Shown one piece after another: positions 11,368 through 19,310 of a stretch of 64,000 nucleotides of DNA (within the stretch, counting starts at the first letter, position 1; each line of letters opens with the position of its first letter). Source of the stretch: Rhizobium sp. CIAT894 (lineage in GTDB: Bacteria > Pseudomonadota > Alphaproteobacteria > Rhizobiales > Rhizobiaceae). The notes under the pieces are model-generated. The model ran no database searches. It had not been told where the DNA came from and saw nothing but the letters and a program-made list of their open reading frames with translations. The translations under genes were made by a program, and so were the position numbers. The stretch covers positions 434,001-498,000 of the forward strand of contig NZ_CP020952.1 in the NCBI RefSeq assembly GCF_000172795.2, in the 5' to 3' direction.

Positions 11368-11399
11368 TCCGCATGCCGCCAAGCTTGGCGGCATGCGGA
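11368..11399. repeat. 32-bp perfect palindrome
   Basis: The 32 bases are a perfect inverted repeat without a spacer: TCCGCATGCCGCCAAG followed by its exact complement. It lies 32 bp before the preferred GntR start. No T-run follows in either direction, so it is not a classic terminator for the upstream LacI gene. It could be a cruciform, a regulator site or a small repeat element. Confidence 0.7.
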
Positions 11400-11430
11400 T
11401 CAAAGCCGATGCGGGGGACAAGGCGTGGCT

Positions 11431-12159
11431 ATGCAGATGAAGGATCGCAGCAGAGGTTCGGGGTCGCTGGTCGCACAGGTCGGCGAGAGCCTTCGGCAAG
11501 CGATCCTGAGCGGCCAATATGCCGCCGGCGACAAGCTTCCGAGCGAGCACGAACTGACGCAAACACATAGCGTCAGCCGAACCGTGGTGCGCGAAGCCGT
11601 GGCAGCCCTTCGCTCTGACGGGCTGGTCGAGGTGCGCCAGGGCGCGGGCATTTTCGTGCTCGGCGCCGATCCCTCTCTCTCCGGACGGAAAGTGGACAAG
11701 GCTCGTGTCGCCTCCGATCTGGAAGTGCTGGAGATCCGCACACCTGTCGAAATCGAGGCGGCGGGGCTTGCCGCGCTCCGCCGTTCGCCGGCGCAGGAGG
11801 AAGCGATCTTCGAATGCCACCGGAAAATCCTCCAGTGCATCGAGGCCGATCAATCCATCCGCGAGGCCGATCTCGAACTCCATGTCGCAATCGCGGAGGC
11901 GACGAACAATCCGCTGTTCAAGCATTTCCTGGAATCTCAGGGTGCAGCGATCATTCCGCAGTCGAGGCTCGTTCCGGAAACCAGAACGGCCGAGCAGACC
12001 GCCTACCGAAAGCTGATCCACAGGGAACACGAAGCGATCGTCGTCGCCATTTCCGACAGGGACGATCAGGCCGCCCGCAATGCGATGCGCGAGCATCTCG
12101 TTGGCAGCCAGGCGAGATATCGCAACCTGCTCAAGGATCTGCGAAGCTTTACCAGCTGA
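11431..12159 (+). CDS. GntR-family regulator, FadR/FCD subfamily
   Basis: This protein of about 242 residues has an N-terminal winged helix (GESLRQAILSGQYAAGDKLP, then SVSRTVVREAVAALRSDGLV) and a C-terminal all-helical FCD ligand domain with metal-site-like residues (DLELHVAIAEATNN). FCD regulators usually sense carboxylic acids or sugar acids and repress a neighbouring catabolic or uptake operon. The ATG at 11431 is chosen because AAGG lies seven bases upstream; a GTG at 11425 and ATG at 11437 are alternatives. The next operon, 253 bp downstream on the same strand, is a NitT/TauT-type transporter and is its probable target. Confidence 0.9.
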   Translation: MQMKDRSRGSGSLVAQVGESLRQAILSGQYAAGDKLPSEHELTQTHSVSRTVVREAVAALRSDGLVEVRQGAGIFVLGADPSLSGRKVDKARVASDLEVLEIRTPVEIEAAGLAALRRSPAQEEAIFECHRKILQCIEADQSIREADLELHVAIAEATNNPLFKHFLESQGAAIIPQSRLVPETRTAEQTAYRKLIHREHEAIVVAISDRDDQAARNAMREHLVGSQARYRNLLKDLRSFTS

Positions 12160-12412
12160 TATCTGCTCCCGAGAGCCCGAACGCCCTGGCGGAGACAAAG
12201 CCGGCGAAAAGCTCTTCCGCGTTGTAAGCCGCCACCCTGCAGGCGTGGGCGTCGACGCATCACTTTCCCGCCGGTTCACTCAATAGATTGATCGTTTGCG
12301 GCTGAAAGCTAGTTGAAAGCTTCGACGTCTTACGAAAGGGCTGCATCGTGGAGGAGACACGGGTTGAGGTGACGAGACGACGATGCAGGCAAACCATCAG
12401 GAGGAGATATCA

Positions 12413-13426
12413 ATGCGTTCTTCACGCAGCCTTTTTCACACCGTCGCTTTTTCCGCGCTTCTCGCCGCAGCCACGTTCACATCAGGCGCCGCCCACGCGG
12501 CCGACAAGATCACCATCATGGTCGGCGGCTATGAGAAGCAGATCTATCTGCCCGCCAAGCTCGCGGAATCCCTCGGCTACTTCAAAGATGAGGGTCTCGA
12601 CGTCGAACTGCTGAACGAAGCTGCCGGCGTCGATGCCGAAAACCAGCTTCTGGCAGGCGCCGTGCAGGGTGTCGTCGGCTTCTATGACCACTGTGTGGAC
12701 CTCCAGGCCAAGGGCAAATTCGTCGAATCCGTCGTTCAGTTCAGCCAGGCGCCGGGCGAGGTCGAGATGGTCTCGAGCAAGCACCCCGAAATCAAGTCGC
12801 CGGCCGACTTCAAGGGCAAGAACCTCGGCGTCACCGGCCTCGGCTCGTCCACCAACTTCCTGACGCTGTTCATGGCCTCGAAGGCCGGCCTGCAGCCGGG
12901 CGACGTCGTCACCATTCCGGTCGGAGCCGGCGGCACGTTCATCGCCGCCATGCAGCAGGATCAGATCCAGGCCGGCATGACGACGGAGCCGACGATCTCG
13001 CGCCTGATCAAGACGGGCGAAGCGAGCGTTCTCGTCGACATGCGCACGGTCGACTCGACCCGCAAGGCACTCGGCGGAACCTATCCGGCCGCCTCGCTCT
13101 ACATGGAAACCTCCTGGGTCGACGCGCACAAGGAAGAGGCGCAGAAGCTCGCCAACGCCTTCGTCAAGACGCTGAAGTACATCAATACGCATTCCGCCGC
13201 CGAGATCGCGGAGAAGATGCCGAAGGATTTCTACGTCGGCGACAAGGACGGCTACATCAAGGCTCTCGACGAGGGCAAGGGCATGTTCACGCCTGATGGC
13301 GTGATGCCGGAAGACGGTCCGAAGACCGTGCTTGCCGTGCTGTCGGAGTTCTCCAAGAACGTCAAGGGCAAGCAGATCGACCTTTCCAAGACTTACACGA
13401 CTGAGTTCGTCAAGAACGCCAAGTAA
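12413..13426 (+). CDS. NitT/TauT-family ABC substrate-binding protein
   Basis: This 337-residue protein has a signal peptide of about 29 residues ending GAAHA and an NMT1/THI5-like fold typical of nitrate, sulfonate and related small-molecule binding proteins: ITIMVGGYEKQIYLPAKLAE, LGYFKDEGLDVELL, LLAGAVQGVVGFYDHCVDLQ and KGKNLGVTGLGSSTNFL. It captures ligand in the periplasm for the ATPase and permease that follow. GGAGGAG precedes the ATG at 12413; an upstream start would place ten odd residues before the signal peptide. The ligand cannot be deduced; no sulfonate, nitrate or thiamine genes lie nearby and no TPP riboswitch is seen upstream. Confidence 0.9.
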   Translation: MRSSRSLFHTVAFSALLAAATFTSGAAHAADKITIMVGGYEKQIYLPAKLAESLGYFKDEGLDVELLNEAAGVDAENQLLAGAVQGVVGFYDHCVDLQAKGKFVESVVQFSQAPGEVEMVSSKHPEIKSPADFKGKNLGVTGLGSSTNFLTLFMASKAGLQPGDVVTIPVGAGGTFIAAMQQDQIQAGMTTEPTISRLIKTGEASVLVDMRTVDSTRKALGGTYPAASLYMETSWVDAHKEEAQKLANAFVKTLKYINTHSAAEIAEKMPKDFYVGDKDGYIKALDEGKGMFTPDGVMPEDGPKTVLAVLSEFSKNVKGKQIDLSKTYTTEFVKNAK

Positions 13427-13433
13427 TCAGTCG

Positions 13434-13463
13434 CGCCGCTTCCCGCATTCGCCGGAAGCGGCG
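13434..13463 (+). terminator. Hairpin between binding-protein and ATPase genes
   Basis: CGCCGCTTCC (13434-13443) pairs perfectly with GGAAGCGGCG (13454-13463). There is no strong T-run, so it is more likely an attenuating or mRNA-stabilising hairpin that keeps the binding protein in excess than a full terminator. Confidence 0.55.
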
Positions 13464-13518
13464 TCCGTTCGATCATGGGCTTTGCGTGCGCGCCCTCAAG
13501 CACGCCTAGGGTATCACC

Positions 13519-14337
13519 ATGCAACAGGACAACAAACAGATCCCGGCGATCGAGCTGATCAATGTCAGCCGGCGCTTCGTCTCGCCGACCGGCAAGTCCC
13601 TGACGGCGCTGCGCGATTTCAACATGACGGTCGCCCGCGGCGAATTCGTCGCCGTCGTCGGCCCCACAGGATGCGGCAAGTCGACGACGCTCAACCTCGT
13701 GACGGGCCTTGCACGCCCGAGCGCCGGCGAAGTGCGCCTGATGGGCGGGCCGATCACCGGCATCGACCCGCGTGTCGGCTTCGCCTTCCAGACCGATGCG
13801 CTCTTTCCCTGGAAGAACGTAATCGAAAACGTCATGGCCGGCCCGCTGTTTCGCGGCAAGTCGCGCGCGGAGGCGGAACAGAGCGCCCGCGACTGGCTGG
13901 CCCGCGTGGGCCTGTCGAAGTTTCTGCATCACTATCCCCATCAGCTCTCCGGCGGCATGCGCAAGCGCGTCTCGCTGGCCCAGACCTTCATCAACGAGCC
14001 TGAGATCCTGCTGATGGACGAGCCCTTCTCGGCACTCGACGTGCAGACCCGTACGGTCATGCACGAAGAGCTGCTGAAGCTCTGGGCCGAGCGCAAGGCG
14101 TCCGTGGTGTTCGTCACCCACGATCTCGAAGAAGCCGTAGCGCTTGCCGACAAGGTCTATGTGCTCACCGCCGGCCCGGCCACGGTCAAGTCGGTCTATC
14201 CGATCGATCTTCCGCGCCCGCGCGTGGTGTCGGAGATCCGTTACGAGCAGAGCTTCATCGACTATTGCAAGACCATCTGGGAGGACCTGCGCGAAGAGGT
14301 CGAGACCAGCTACCGCCGCGCAAGCGAAGCGGCCTGA
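13519..14337 (+). CDS. NitT/TauT-family ABC transporter ATPase
   Basis: This 272-residue nucleotide-binding protein has Walker A GPTGCGKST, a Q-loop (GFAFQTDALFPWKNV), signature LSGGMRKRVSLAQ, Walker B ILLMDEPFSALD and the H-loop VVFVTHDLEEAV. This pattern matches the SsuB/TauB/NrtD group. It powers import through the permease encoded 12 bp downstream, using ligand from the binding protein encoded 92 bp upstream. There is no extra C-terminal regulatory domain. Confidence 0.94.
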   Translation: MQQDNKQIPAIELINVSRRFVSPTGKSLTALRDFNMTVARGEFVAVVGPTGCGKSTTLNLVTGLARPSAGEVRLMGGPITGIDPRVGFAFQTDALFPWKNVIENVMAGPLFRGKSRAEAEQSARDWLARVGLSKFLHHYPHQLSGGMRKRVSLAQTFINEPEILLMDEPFSALDVQTRTVMHEELLKLWAERKASVVFVTHDLEEAVALADKVYVLTAGPATVKSVYPIDLPRPRVVSEIRYEQSFIDYCKTIWEDLREEVETSYRRASEAA

Positions 14338-14349
14338 GGGGAGGATATC

Positions 14350-15231
14350 ATGGCAAACACGACTTTCGAGGCCGGTTCGGCCACCTTGTTTCGCCCGGGC
14401 ACGTCGGATGCCGAGATCGAAGCCTCCGCAATGAAGGCGATACGCCGGCGCAACACGCTGGTGCGTTTCTGGCAGATCGCCATCCTGGTCTTCGTGATCG
14501 GCATGTGGGAACTCTCATCCAACATGAACTGGATCGATCCGTTCTTCTATTCGAGCCCGAGCGGCGTCCTTGAACGCCTCTACGAATGGGCAACCGAGGG
14601 CACCACCGAAGGGTCGCTCTGGTATAATCTCTGGGTGACGATGGAAGAGGCGCTGATCGGCTTCTTCGCGGGCTCGATCACCGGCGTCTTCGTCGGCATC
14701 GGCCTTGGCCGCAACCGTTTCCTGTCCGACATTTTCTCCGTCTACATCAAGGCGATCAACTCGATCCCCCGCGTCGTTCTTGCCCCGATCTTCATCATGA
14801 TCATGGGTCTCGGCCTGCCGTCCAAGGTCGCGCTCGCCTTCATCATGGTGTTCTTCGTCGTCTTCGCCAACGCCTTCCAGGGTGTGCGCGAAGCCGACCG
14901 CAACATGATCGCCAATGCCCGCATCCTCGGCGCGTCAGACTGGCAGGTGACGCGCACGGTGGTCATTCCCTCGGCAATGAGCTGGATCTTCGCCAGCCTT
15001 CACGTCTCCTTCGGCTTTGCGATCATCGGCGCCATCGTCGGCGAATTCGTCGGCGCCCGCTTCGGCATCGGCCAGTTGATCTCGATCGCCAAGGGCACCT
15101 TCGACGCCGCCGGCATGTTCGCGGCCATCCTCCTCGTCATGGTCGTCACGCTCGTTGCCGAATACATCATGACGCTGGTCGAAAACCGCCTGGCGAAATG
15201 GCGCCCGCAGCAGCACCTCGATACGCAGTAA
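14350..15231 (+). CDS. NitT/TauT-family ABC transporter permease
   Basis: This 293-residue integral membrane protein has about six helices and the SsuC/TauC-type EAA region (ANARILGASDWQVTRTVVIPSA). The N-terminal ~40 residues are cytoplasmic and charged, then a first helix (FWQIAILVFVIGMWELSS) begins. GGGGAGG stands just before the ATG, 12 bp after the ATPase stop codon. It completes the three-gene transporter and is followed by a strong terminator. The target substrate remains unknown. Confidence 0.93.
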   Translation: MANTTFEAGSATLFRPGTSDAEIEASAMKAIRRRNTLVRFWQIAILVFVIGMWELSSNMNWIDPFFYSSPSGVLERLYEWATEGTTEGSLWYNLWVTMEEALIGFFAGSITGVFVGIGLGRNRFLSDIFSVYIKAINSIPRVVLAPIFIMIMGLGLPSKVALAFIMVFFVVFANAFQGVREADRNMIANARILGASDWQVTRTVVIPSAMSWIFASLHVSFGFAIIGAIVGEFVGARFGIGQLISIAKGTFDAAGMFAAILLVMVVTLVAEYIMTLVENRLAKWRPQQHLDTQ

Positions 15232-15264
15232 TCAGATCGACCTCCTCCCAAGGCAGATCGAAGT

Positions 15265-15297
15265 GAAGGCCGGGCGCCATGCCCGGCCTTCTGTTTA
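15265..15297 (+). terminator. Terminator of the NitT/TauT-type operon
   Basis: GAAGGCCGGGC (15265-15275) pairs with GCCCGGCCTTC (15281-15291) around a five-base loop, and CTGTTT follows. It stands about 35 bp after the permease stop codon, in the convergent gap with the histidine kinase gene. Confidence 0.8.
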
Positions 15298-15304
15298 TTG
15301 ACGG

Positions 15305-15445
15305 TGTCATCCGGCGCCTGCCCATCCGCCCTACGGGCACCTTCTCCAAGCTTGCGAGACGCAAGGGACCACGCCGCACCGGCTTTCCCCAACCTCAACG
15401 CTGCGTTTGGCACGCCCCCTCTCCCCGTCAAAAGCGGGAGGTTAC
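15305..15445. repeat. Degenerate rhizobial intergenic repeat (RIME-like, candidate)
   Basis: This gap holds GC-rich sequence with CCCATCCGCCCTACGGGCAC, ACCTTCTCC and CACGCCCCCTCTCCCCGTC segments. They look like broken pieces of the RIME-type intergenic elements common in Rhizobiaceae. No coding frame is supported. The assignment is from recalled pattern only. Confidence 0.35.
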
Positions 15446-15495
15446 GGGCAAAGCCGCGCTAACCGAACAGCATGGGCAAGCCCGAGGATGACCGT

Positions 15496-16896
15496 TCAAG
15501 CAAGCGGAAGCCGCACGGTCACGACGAGACCGCCGCCGTCCGCATCATCCAGCGAGACCGAACCTCCGGCCCCCTCGACGACCTCGCGCACGATCGCAAG
15601 CCCGAGGCCGCTTCCTTCACTTTCGGTTCCCATAATCCGGTAAAACCGTTCGAAAACCTGTTCGCGCTCCCCGGCGGGGATGCCCGGCCCATTGTCCTCG
15701 ACGGCAATCAAGGCGCTTCCATCCGCCTGCCCGACGGCGACGGTCACCCGTCCATCGGCACTGGTATAGCGGATTGCGTTGTCGATGAGATTGACCAGCA
15801 TCTCGCGCAGCATCGTGCCGTCACCCTCGACGATGACAGCCCCGTCCGCTTCCAGCCCGAGATCGATGTTGCGTCTCAACGCCTCTTCGGCATAGGCCTC
15901 CAGGATCTCGCGGGCAGCCCTGCTGAGATCGGTCGCATCGCTGCGCGGGCGGCGGCTGCCGGGCTCGGCCCGCGACAAGGTAAGAAGCTGGCTGGCGAGA
16001 CGCGAAATCTGCCGGGTGCTGGTGCGTAGCGCAGCCAGCGCCTCGTCGCGGCGGGCGGCATCGTCTTCGCGGGAGGCCACGCTCGCCTGCGTCGAAATCA
16101 ATGCGAGCGGCGTTCTCAACTGATGCGCCGCGTTCGATACGAACCGCCGCTGCGCTGCCATCTGGTTCTGGACGCGCTCCATGTAATCGTTCAGCGCATG
16201 CACGAGCGGGCGCAGTTCGCTCTGGACCATCTCCGGCGGCAGCGGATCGAGACGGTTGCGCCCTCGCCGGCGCACAGCGTCCCGCAGCCTCAGAGCAGGT
16301 GCGAGGCCGCGCTGAAGCCCAAGGATCGTCACCAAGCTTGCGACGAAGACAAGCACGAACTGCTTGGAAAAGTCCGAAAGCCACAGTTGCCGCCGCATCG
16401 CATACTGGCTCTTATGGGTCACCGCGACGGTCACCGAGACCGTGCCGTCATCGGGAAGGCCGACGACGGGATGGTCGAGCATGATGACGCGCACGTCAGC
16501 GCCATGGAAGGTCCGATCCTCGCCCGCCCGCTGGACAGCCGGCCTCGGCAGGTCGGGAAAGCCGCTCACCAGACTGCCCCAGGCGGTGATGACCTGGTAG
16601 GATACGCGGTCGCCGAAGCCTGTATCGAACATCTCGAGAGCAGCCGGCGGCACATCCACCTGAACATTGCCGCCCTCATCGACGCGGACGGCCTCGGCGA
16701 TGACGCGGGCCGAGGCCAGAAGCGTTCGATCCGTCACCAGCTTTGCCGTCGCGTCAGCCGACCAGAAGCTGTCGTAAAGATTGAAGGCAATCGCGCCGAA
16801 GAGCGTCAACAGCACCCAGCAGAGCAGTTGCACCCTCAGGCTCTGGCTGAGCCGCGCGATCGTTCCGCCAGCCTTTGTCACGACGCTATTGGACAT
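15496..16896 (-). CDS. Two-component sensor histidine kinase (TctE/QseC-like)
   Basis: This 466-residue inner-membrane kinase has helices at about residues 22-42 and 178-196 bracketing a periplasmic sensor of roughly 130 residues. It has an H-box (NAAHQLRTPLALI, phosphorylatable H258), N-box LVNLIDNAIRY, G1 VEDNGPGIP, F-box ERFYR and G2 GSGLGLAI. The sensor resembles the TctE N-terminal type, usually linked to organic acids. The ATG at 16896 lies inside the last codons of the response-regulator gene (11-bp overlap), so the pair is co-translated. Its signal is unknown and no tricarboxylate transporter lies near; the convergent NitT/TauT-type operon is the closest transport system. Confidence 0.92.
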   Translation of the reverse strand: MSNSVVTKAGGTIARLSQSLRVQLLCWVLLTLFGAIAFNLYDSFWSADATAKLVTDRTLLASARVIAEAVRVDEGGNVQVDVPPAALEMFDTGFGDRVSYQVITAWGSLVSGFPDLPRPAVQRAGEDRTFHGADVRVIMLDHPVVGLPDDGTVSVTVAVTHKSQYAMRRQLWLSDFSKQFVLVFVASLVTILGLQRGLAPALRLRDAVRRRGRNRLDPLPPEMVQSELRPLVHALNDYMERVQNQMAAQRRFVSNAAHQLRTPLALISTQASVASREDDAARRDEALAALRTSTRQISRLASQLLTLSRAEPGSRRPRSDATDLSRAAREILEAYAEEALRRNIDLGLEADGAVIVEGDGTMLREMLVNLIDNAIRYTSADGRVTVAVGQADGSALIAVEDNGPGIPAGEREQVFERFYRIMGTESEGSGLGLAIVREVVEGAGGSVSLDDADGGGLVVTVRLPLA

Positions 16897-17554
16897 GTCT
16901 GAGGAGATAGCCGAGCCCGCGCAGCGTCGCGATCTGAACCGAACTGCTCTCGAGCTTCTTGCGGAGCCTGTGGACGTAAATTTCGATGGCGCTCGGATCG
17001 GCCTCGTCGTCAAAGCCGAAGACGCTTTCGGAAAGGGCGGCTTTCGAGACCGTAGTGCCGAGCTTCGTGACGAGCTGTTCGAGAACGGCATATTCCCGCG
17101 GGGTCAGTTGCAGCGGTTCGTCTGCGACGAAAAACTGCCGCGTGCCGCCGGAAAAGCGCAGGTTTCCGACCGTTATCTCCGAGGATGCCCGGTCCTGGCC
17201 GCGGCGGACGACCGCGCGGATCCTCGCCTCGAGTTCGGCGATTTCGAAGGGCTTGGCGAGATAATCGTCGGCACCGCTGTCGAGCCCGGCCACACGGCCG
17301 TCCAGGCTCGCATTGGCGGTCAGAATGATGACCGGCAGCTTGTTTCCCGATTGCCTCAGCCGCTTCAAAAGCGTCAGCCCGTCAAGCTTGGGCAGCGAAA
17401 GATCGAGGATCATCGCCGAATATTCCGCCACCTTGAGCATATGCTCAGCGTCCTCGCCGTCATAAGCAATGTCGATAGCGTATTGCGCCTGTCGCAGGGC
17501 TTTGCCCAGCCAGGCCGCCAGATCCTTGTTGTCCTCCACCACAAGCAGTCTCAT
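16886..17554 (-). CDS. OmpR-family response regulator (TctD-like)
   Basis: This 222-residue regulator has a receiver domain with acidic pocket VVEDNKD, phospho-acceptor D51 in ILDLSLPKLDGL, and the switch lysine in DDYLAKPFEIAELEAR. It is followed by a winged-helix output domain (LTPREYAVLEQLV, IYVHRLRKKLE, LRGLGYLL). It is the first gene of a two-gene operon with its partner kinase, whose start overlaps its last 11 bp. It would control transcription in response to the kinase; target promoters cannot be read from the window. Confidence 0.94.
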   Translation of the reverse strand: MRLLVVEDNKDLAAWLGKALRQAQYAIDIAYDGEDAEHMLKVAEYSAMILDLSLPKLDGLTLLKRLRQSGNKLPVIILTANASLDGRVAGLDSGADDYLAKPFEIAELEARIRAVVRRGQDRASSEITVGNLRFSGGTRQFFVADEPLQLTPREYAVLEQLVTKLGTTVSKAALSESVFGFDDEADPSAIEIYVHRLRKKLESSSVQIATLRGLGYLLRHVQ

Positions 17555-17736
17555 TCATCCCCCTTAGCATGTGCAGAGGGCTTGGCGGAAGCGTGCCTAT
17601 GGCGTTGTCGCTCCAAGCGTGGGACTGCGTCCGGTAATCACTGGCGCGAATTGTCCGCTATTTGTCCGACGCGTGCATTTTCCTCTGTCGTGAAGTCGCC
17701 GAATATGGCTTCATGATCAACCGCATGGAGCAAAAA

Positions 17737-18303
17737 ATGTCCGACCATGAAACCATTCTTCTCGTCATAGACGCCCAGGAGTCTTTCCGGCAGCGCGACT
17801 ATTGGGATGAAGGTCTCGCCTCCGCCTATATCGAACGCCAGCAGGCACTGATCGACGGCGCCGAGGCCGGCGGGATACCCGTCATCCAGATCTTCCATGT
17901 CGATGGAAGCGGGCCGTTTTCGGAGGCCTCGGGCTTCGTCAGAACGCTCGCGCCGCTCAGGATCGCACCCGAAGCCATCTTCAAGAAGAGCCGCCACAGC
18001 GCGCTCGTCGGCTCAGGGCTCGACGTGTGGCTGACCGAGAATGGCGTTCGTCGCATCATCGTCTCCGGCATCCGCACTGAGCAGTGCTGCGAGACAACGA
18101 CCCGCCACGCCTCGGATCTTGGCTATCAGGTCGACTATGCCGGCGAAGCGACCCTGACCTTCCCGATGACCGACGCGGCAGGGCGCACCTGGAGCGCCGG
18201 AGAAATCCGGGGCCGCACGGAACTGGTCCTGTCTGGACGTTTCGCCCGGATCGCCACGGTCGAACAGGCGCTGGCGGGGCGCGGAGAGCAACTCGCGGCA
18301 TGA
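17737..18303 (+). CDS. Isochorismatase-family cysteine hydrolase
   Basis: This 188-residue cytosolic hydrolase carries the family's catalytic triad: D12 in LLVIDAQESF, K84 in FKKSRHSAL and C117 in the GIRTEQCCETTTRHA motif. Related enzymes cleave isochorismate, nicotinamide or N-carbamoyl compounds; which one applies here is not visible. The ATG at 17737 is chosen because GGAG lies six bases upstream; earlier in-frame starts at 17713 and 17725 would overlap that site. Its stop codon overlaps the start of the GlxA-type regulator by 4 bp, so the regulator is made with the enzyme and probably controls this operon or a related catabolic function. Confidence 0.87.
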   Translation: MSDHETILLVIDAQESFRQRDYWDEGLASAYIERQQALIDGAEAGGIPVIQIFHVDGSGPFSEASGFVRTLAPLRIAPEAIFKKSRHSALVGSGLDVWLTENGVRRIIVSGIRTEQCCETTTRHASDLGYQVDYAGEATLTFPMTDAAGRTWSAGEIRGRTELVLSGRFARIATVEQALAGRGEQLAA

Positions 18304-19310
18304 CTGATACAGCGCAGCCCTTCGCTATTCCCGTCTACGTCGTCGTGCCGCCGCGCGTGCTGCTGCTCGATGTCGCCGGCCCGATCGAAGTGCTGCGCAA
18401 GGCGAACCTCGAACAGACGGCGGTGCGCTTCAGTGTCACCTACATCGGTCCGTCGGCAACGGTCGGCAGCTCGGTCGGCCTTGCCGTGACCGGGGTCGCC
18501 GCCTTGCCGGAGCGATTGCCCGATCAGGCGCTTGTCGTCATCGCCGGCAGCGCCGACGCGCCGATGGAGAACAATCGTCCGTGGGACGGAGAGGAGCGCG
18601 CCGCCCAGGCTGCCATTGTCGCTTGGCTGAAGCGGGCCGTTCGTCCGGGGGTTCGGCTGGCCTCGATCTGCTCGGGCGCTTTGCTCGCCGCCGAGGCCGG
18701 AATGCTCGACGGCCGCGAATGCACAACGCATCACGGCTGCATGGAAGATCTGGCGCGGCTTGCGCCCACCGCGCGCATCCGGGACAACCGGCTCTATGTC
18801 GAGGATGGAGAGCGCCTGACGAGCGCCGGCATCACCGCCGGCATCGACCTCATGCTGCACATCGTCGCCGAAGCGGCGGGACATGCCTGTGCGCTTGCGG
18901 TGGCGCGCTATCTCGTCGTCTATCTCAGGCGCGGCGGCGCGGACCCTCAGCTTTCGCCCTGGCTCGAAGGCCGCAACCATATCCACCCGGCCATTCATCG
19001 CGCCCAGGACGCCGTCGCCGCCGATCCCTCCCGCGACTGGTCAGTCGCCTCGCTCGCGCGCCTCAGCGGCGCCAGTTCGCGAAACCTCTCGCGGCTCTTC
19101 AACGAACATACCGGCATGAGCGTCACGGATTTCGTCAACCGCATGCGCGTGGCCTTCGCCCGCGAGATGCTCGCCGGCTCGAGGCTGGATATGGAGGCCG
19201 TGGCGATGCGCGCCGGCTTCGGCTCGGCTCGGCAGTTGCGCCGCGCCTGGAACCGCCTGCATGACAGCCCGCCGAGCGCGGCGCGGCCCAAGCCGGCCGT
19301 CGGTTCATAA
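18300..19310 (+). CDS. GlxA-family regulator (DJ-1/PfpI domain plus AraC DNA-binding domain)
   Basis: This 336-residue protein has an N-terminal DJ-1/PfpI-like domain (about residues 10-190) with the elbow motif ASICSGALLAAEAGMLDG and C-terminal tandem AraC helix-turn-helix motifs (WSVASLARLSGASSRNLSRL and MEAVAMRAGFGSARQLRRAW). Such proteins activate or repress genes for amino-acid, betaine or nicotinamide-type catabolism, with the N-terminal domain sensing ligand. The ATG overlaps the isochorismatase stop codon by 4 bp. At its 3' end it overlaps the convergent gene at 19305 by 6 bp. The ligand is unknown. Confidence 0.9.
   Translation: MTDTAQPFAIPVYVVVPPRVLLLDVAGPIEVLRKANLEQTAVRFSVTYIGPSATVGSSVGLAVTGVAALPERLPDQALVVIAGSADAPMENNRPWDGEERAAQAAIVAWLKRAVRPGVRLASICSGALLAAEAGMLDGRECTTHHGCMEDLARLAPTARIRDNRLYVEDGERLTSAGITAGIDLMLHIVAEAAGHACALAVARYLVVYLRRGGADPQLSPWLEGRNHIHPAIHRAQDAVAADPSRDWSVASLARLSGASSRNLSRLFNEHTGMSVTDFVNRMRVAFAREMLAGSRLDMEAVAMRAGFGSARQLRRAWNRLHDSPPSAARPKPAVGS

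Noticed and set aside
12160..12412. TPP riboswitch upstream of the THI5-like binding-protein gene
   Set aside because: No Thi-box core such as CTGAGA with its partner helices is visible in this 253-bp region.
19041..19262. Extra coding frames near the end of the GlxA-type gene
   Set aside because: They are shadows of the AraC domain; no ribosome site or conserved motif.
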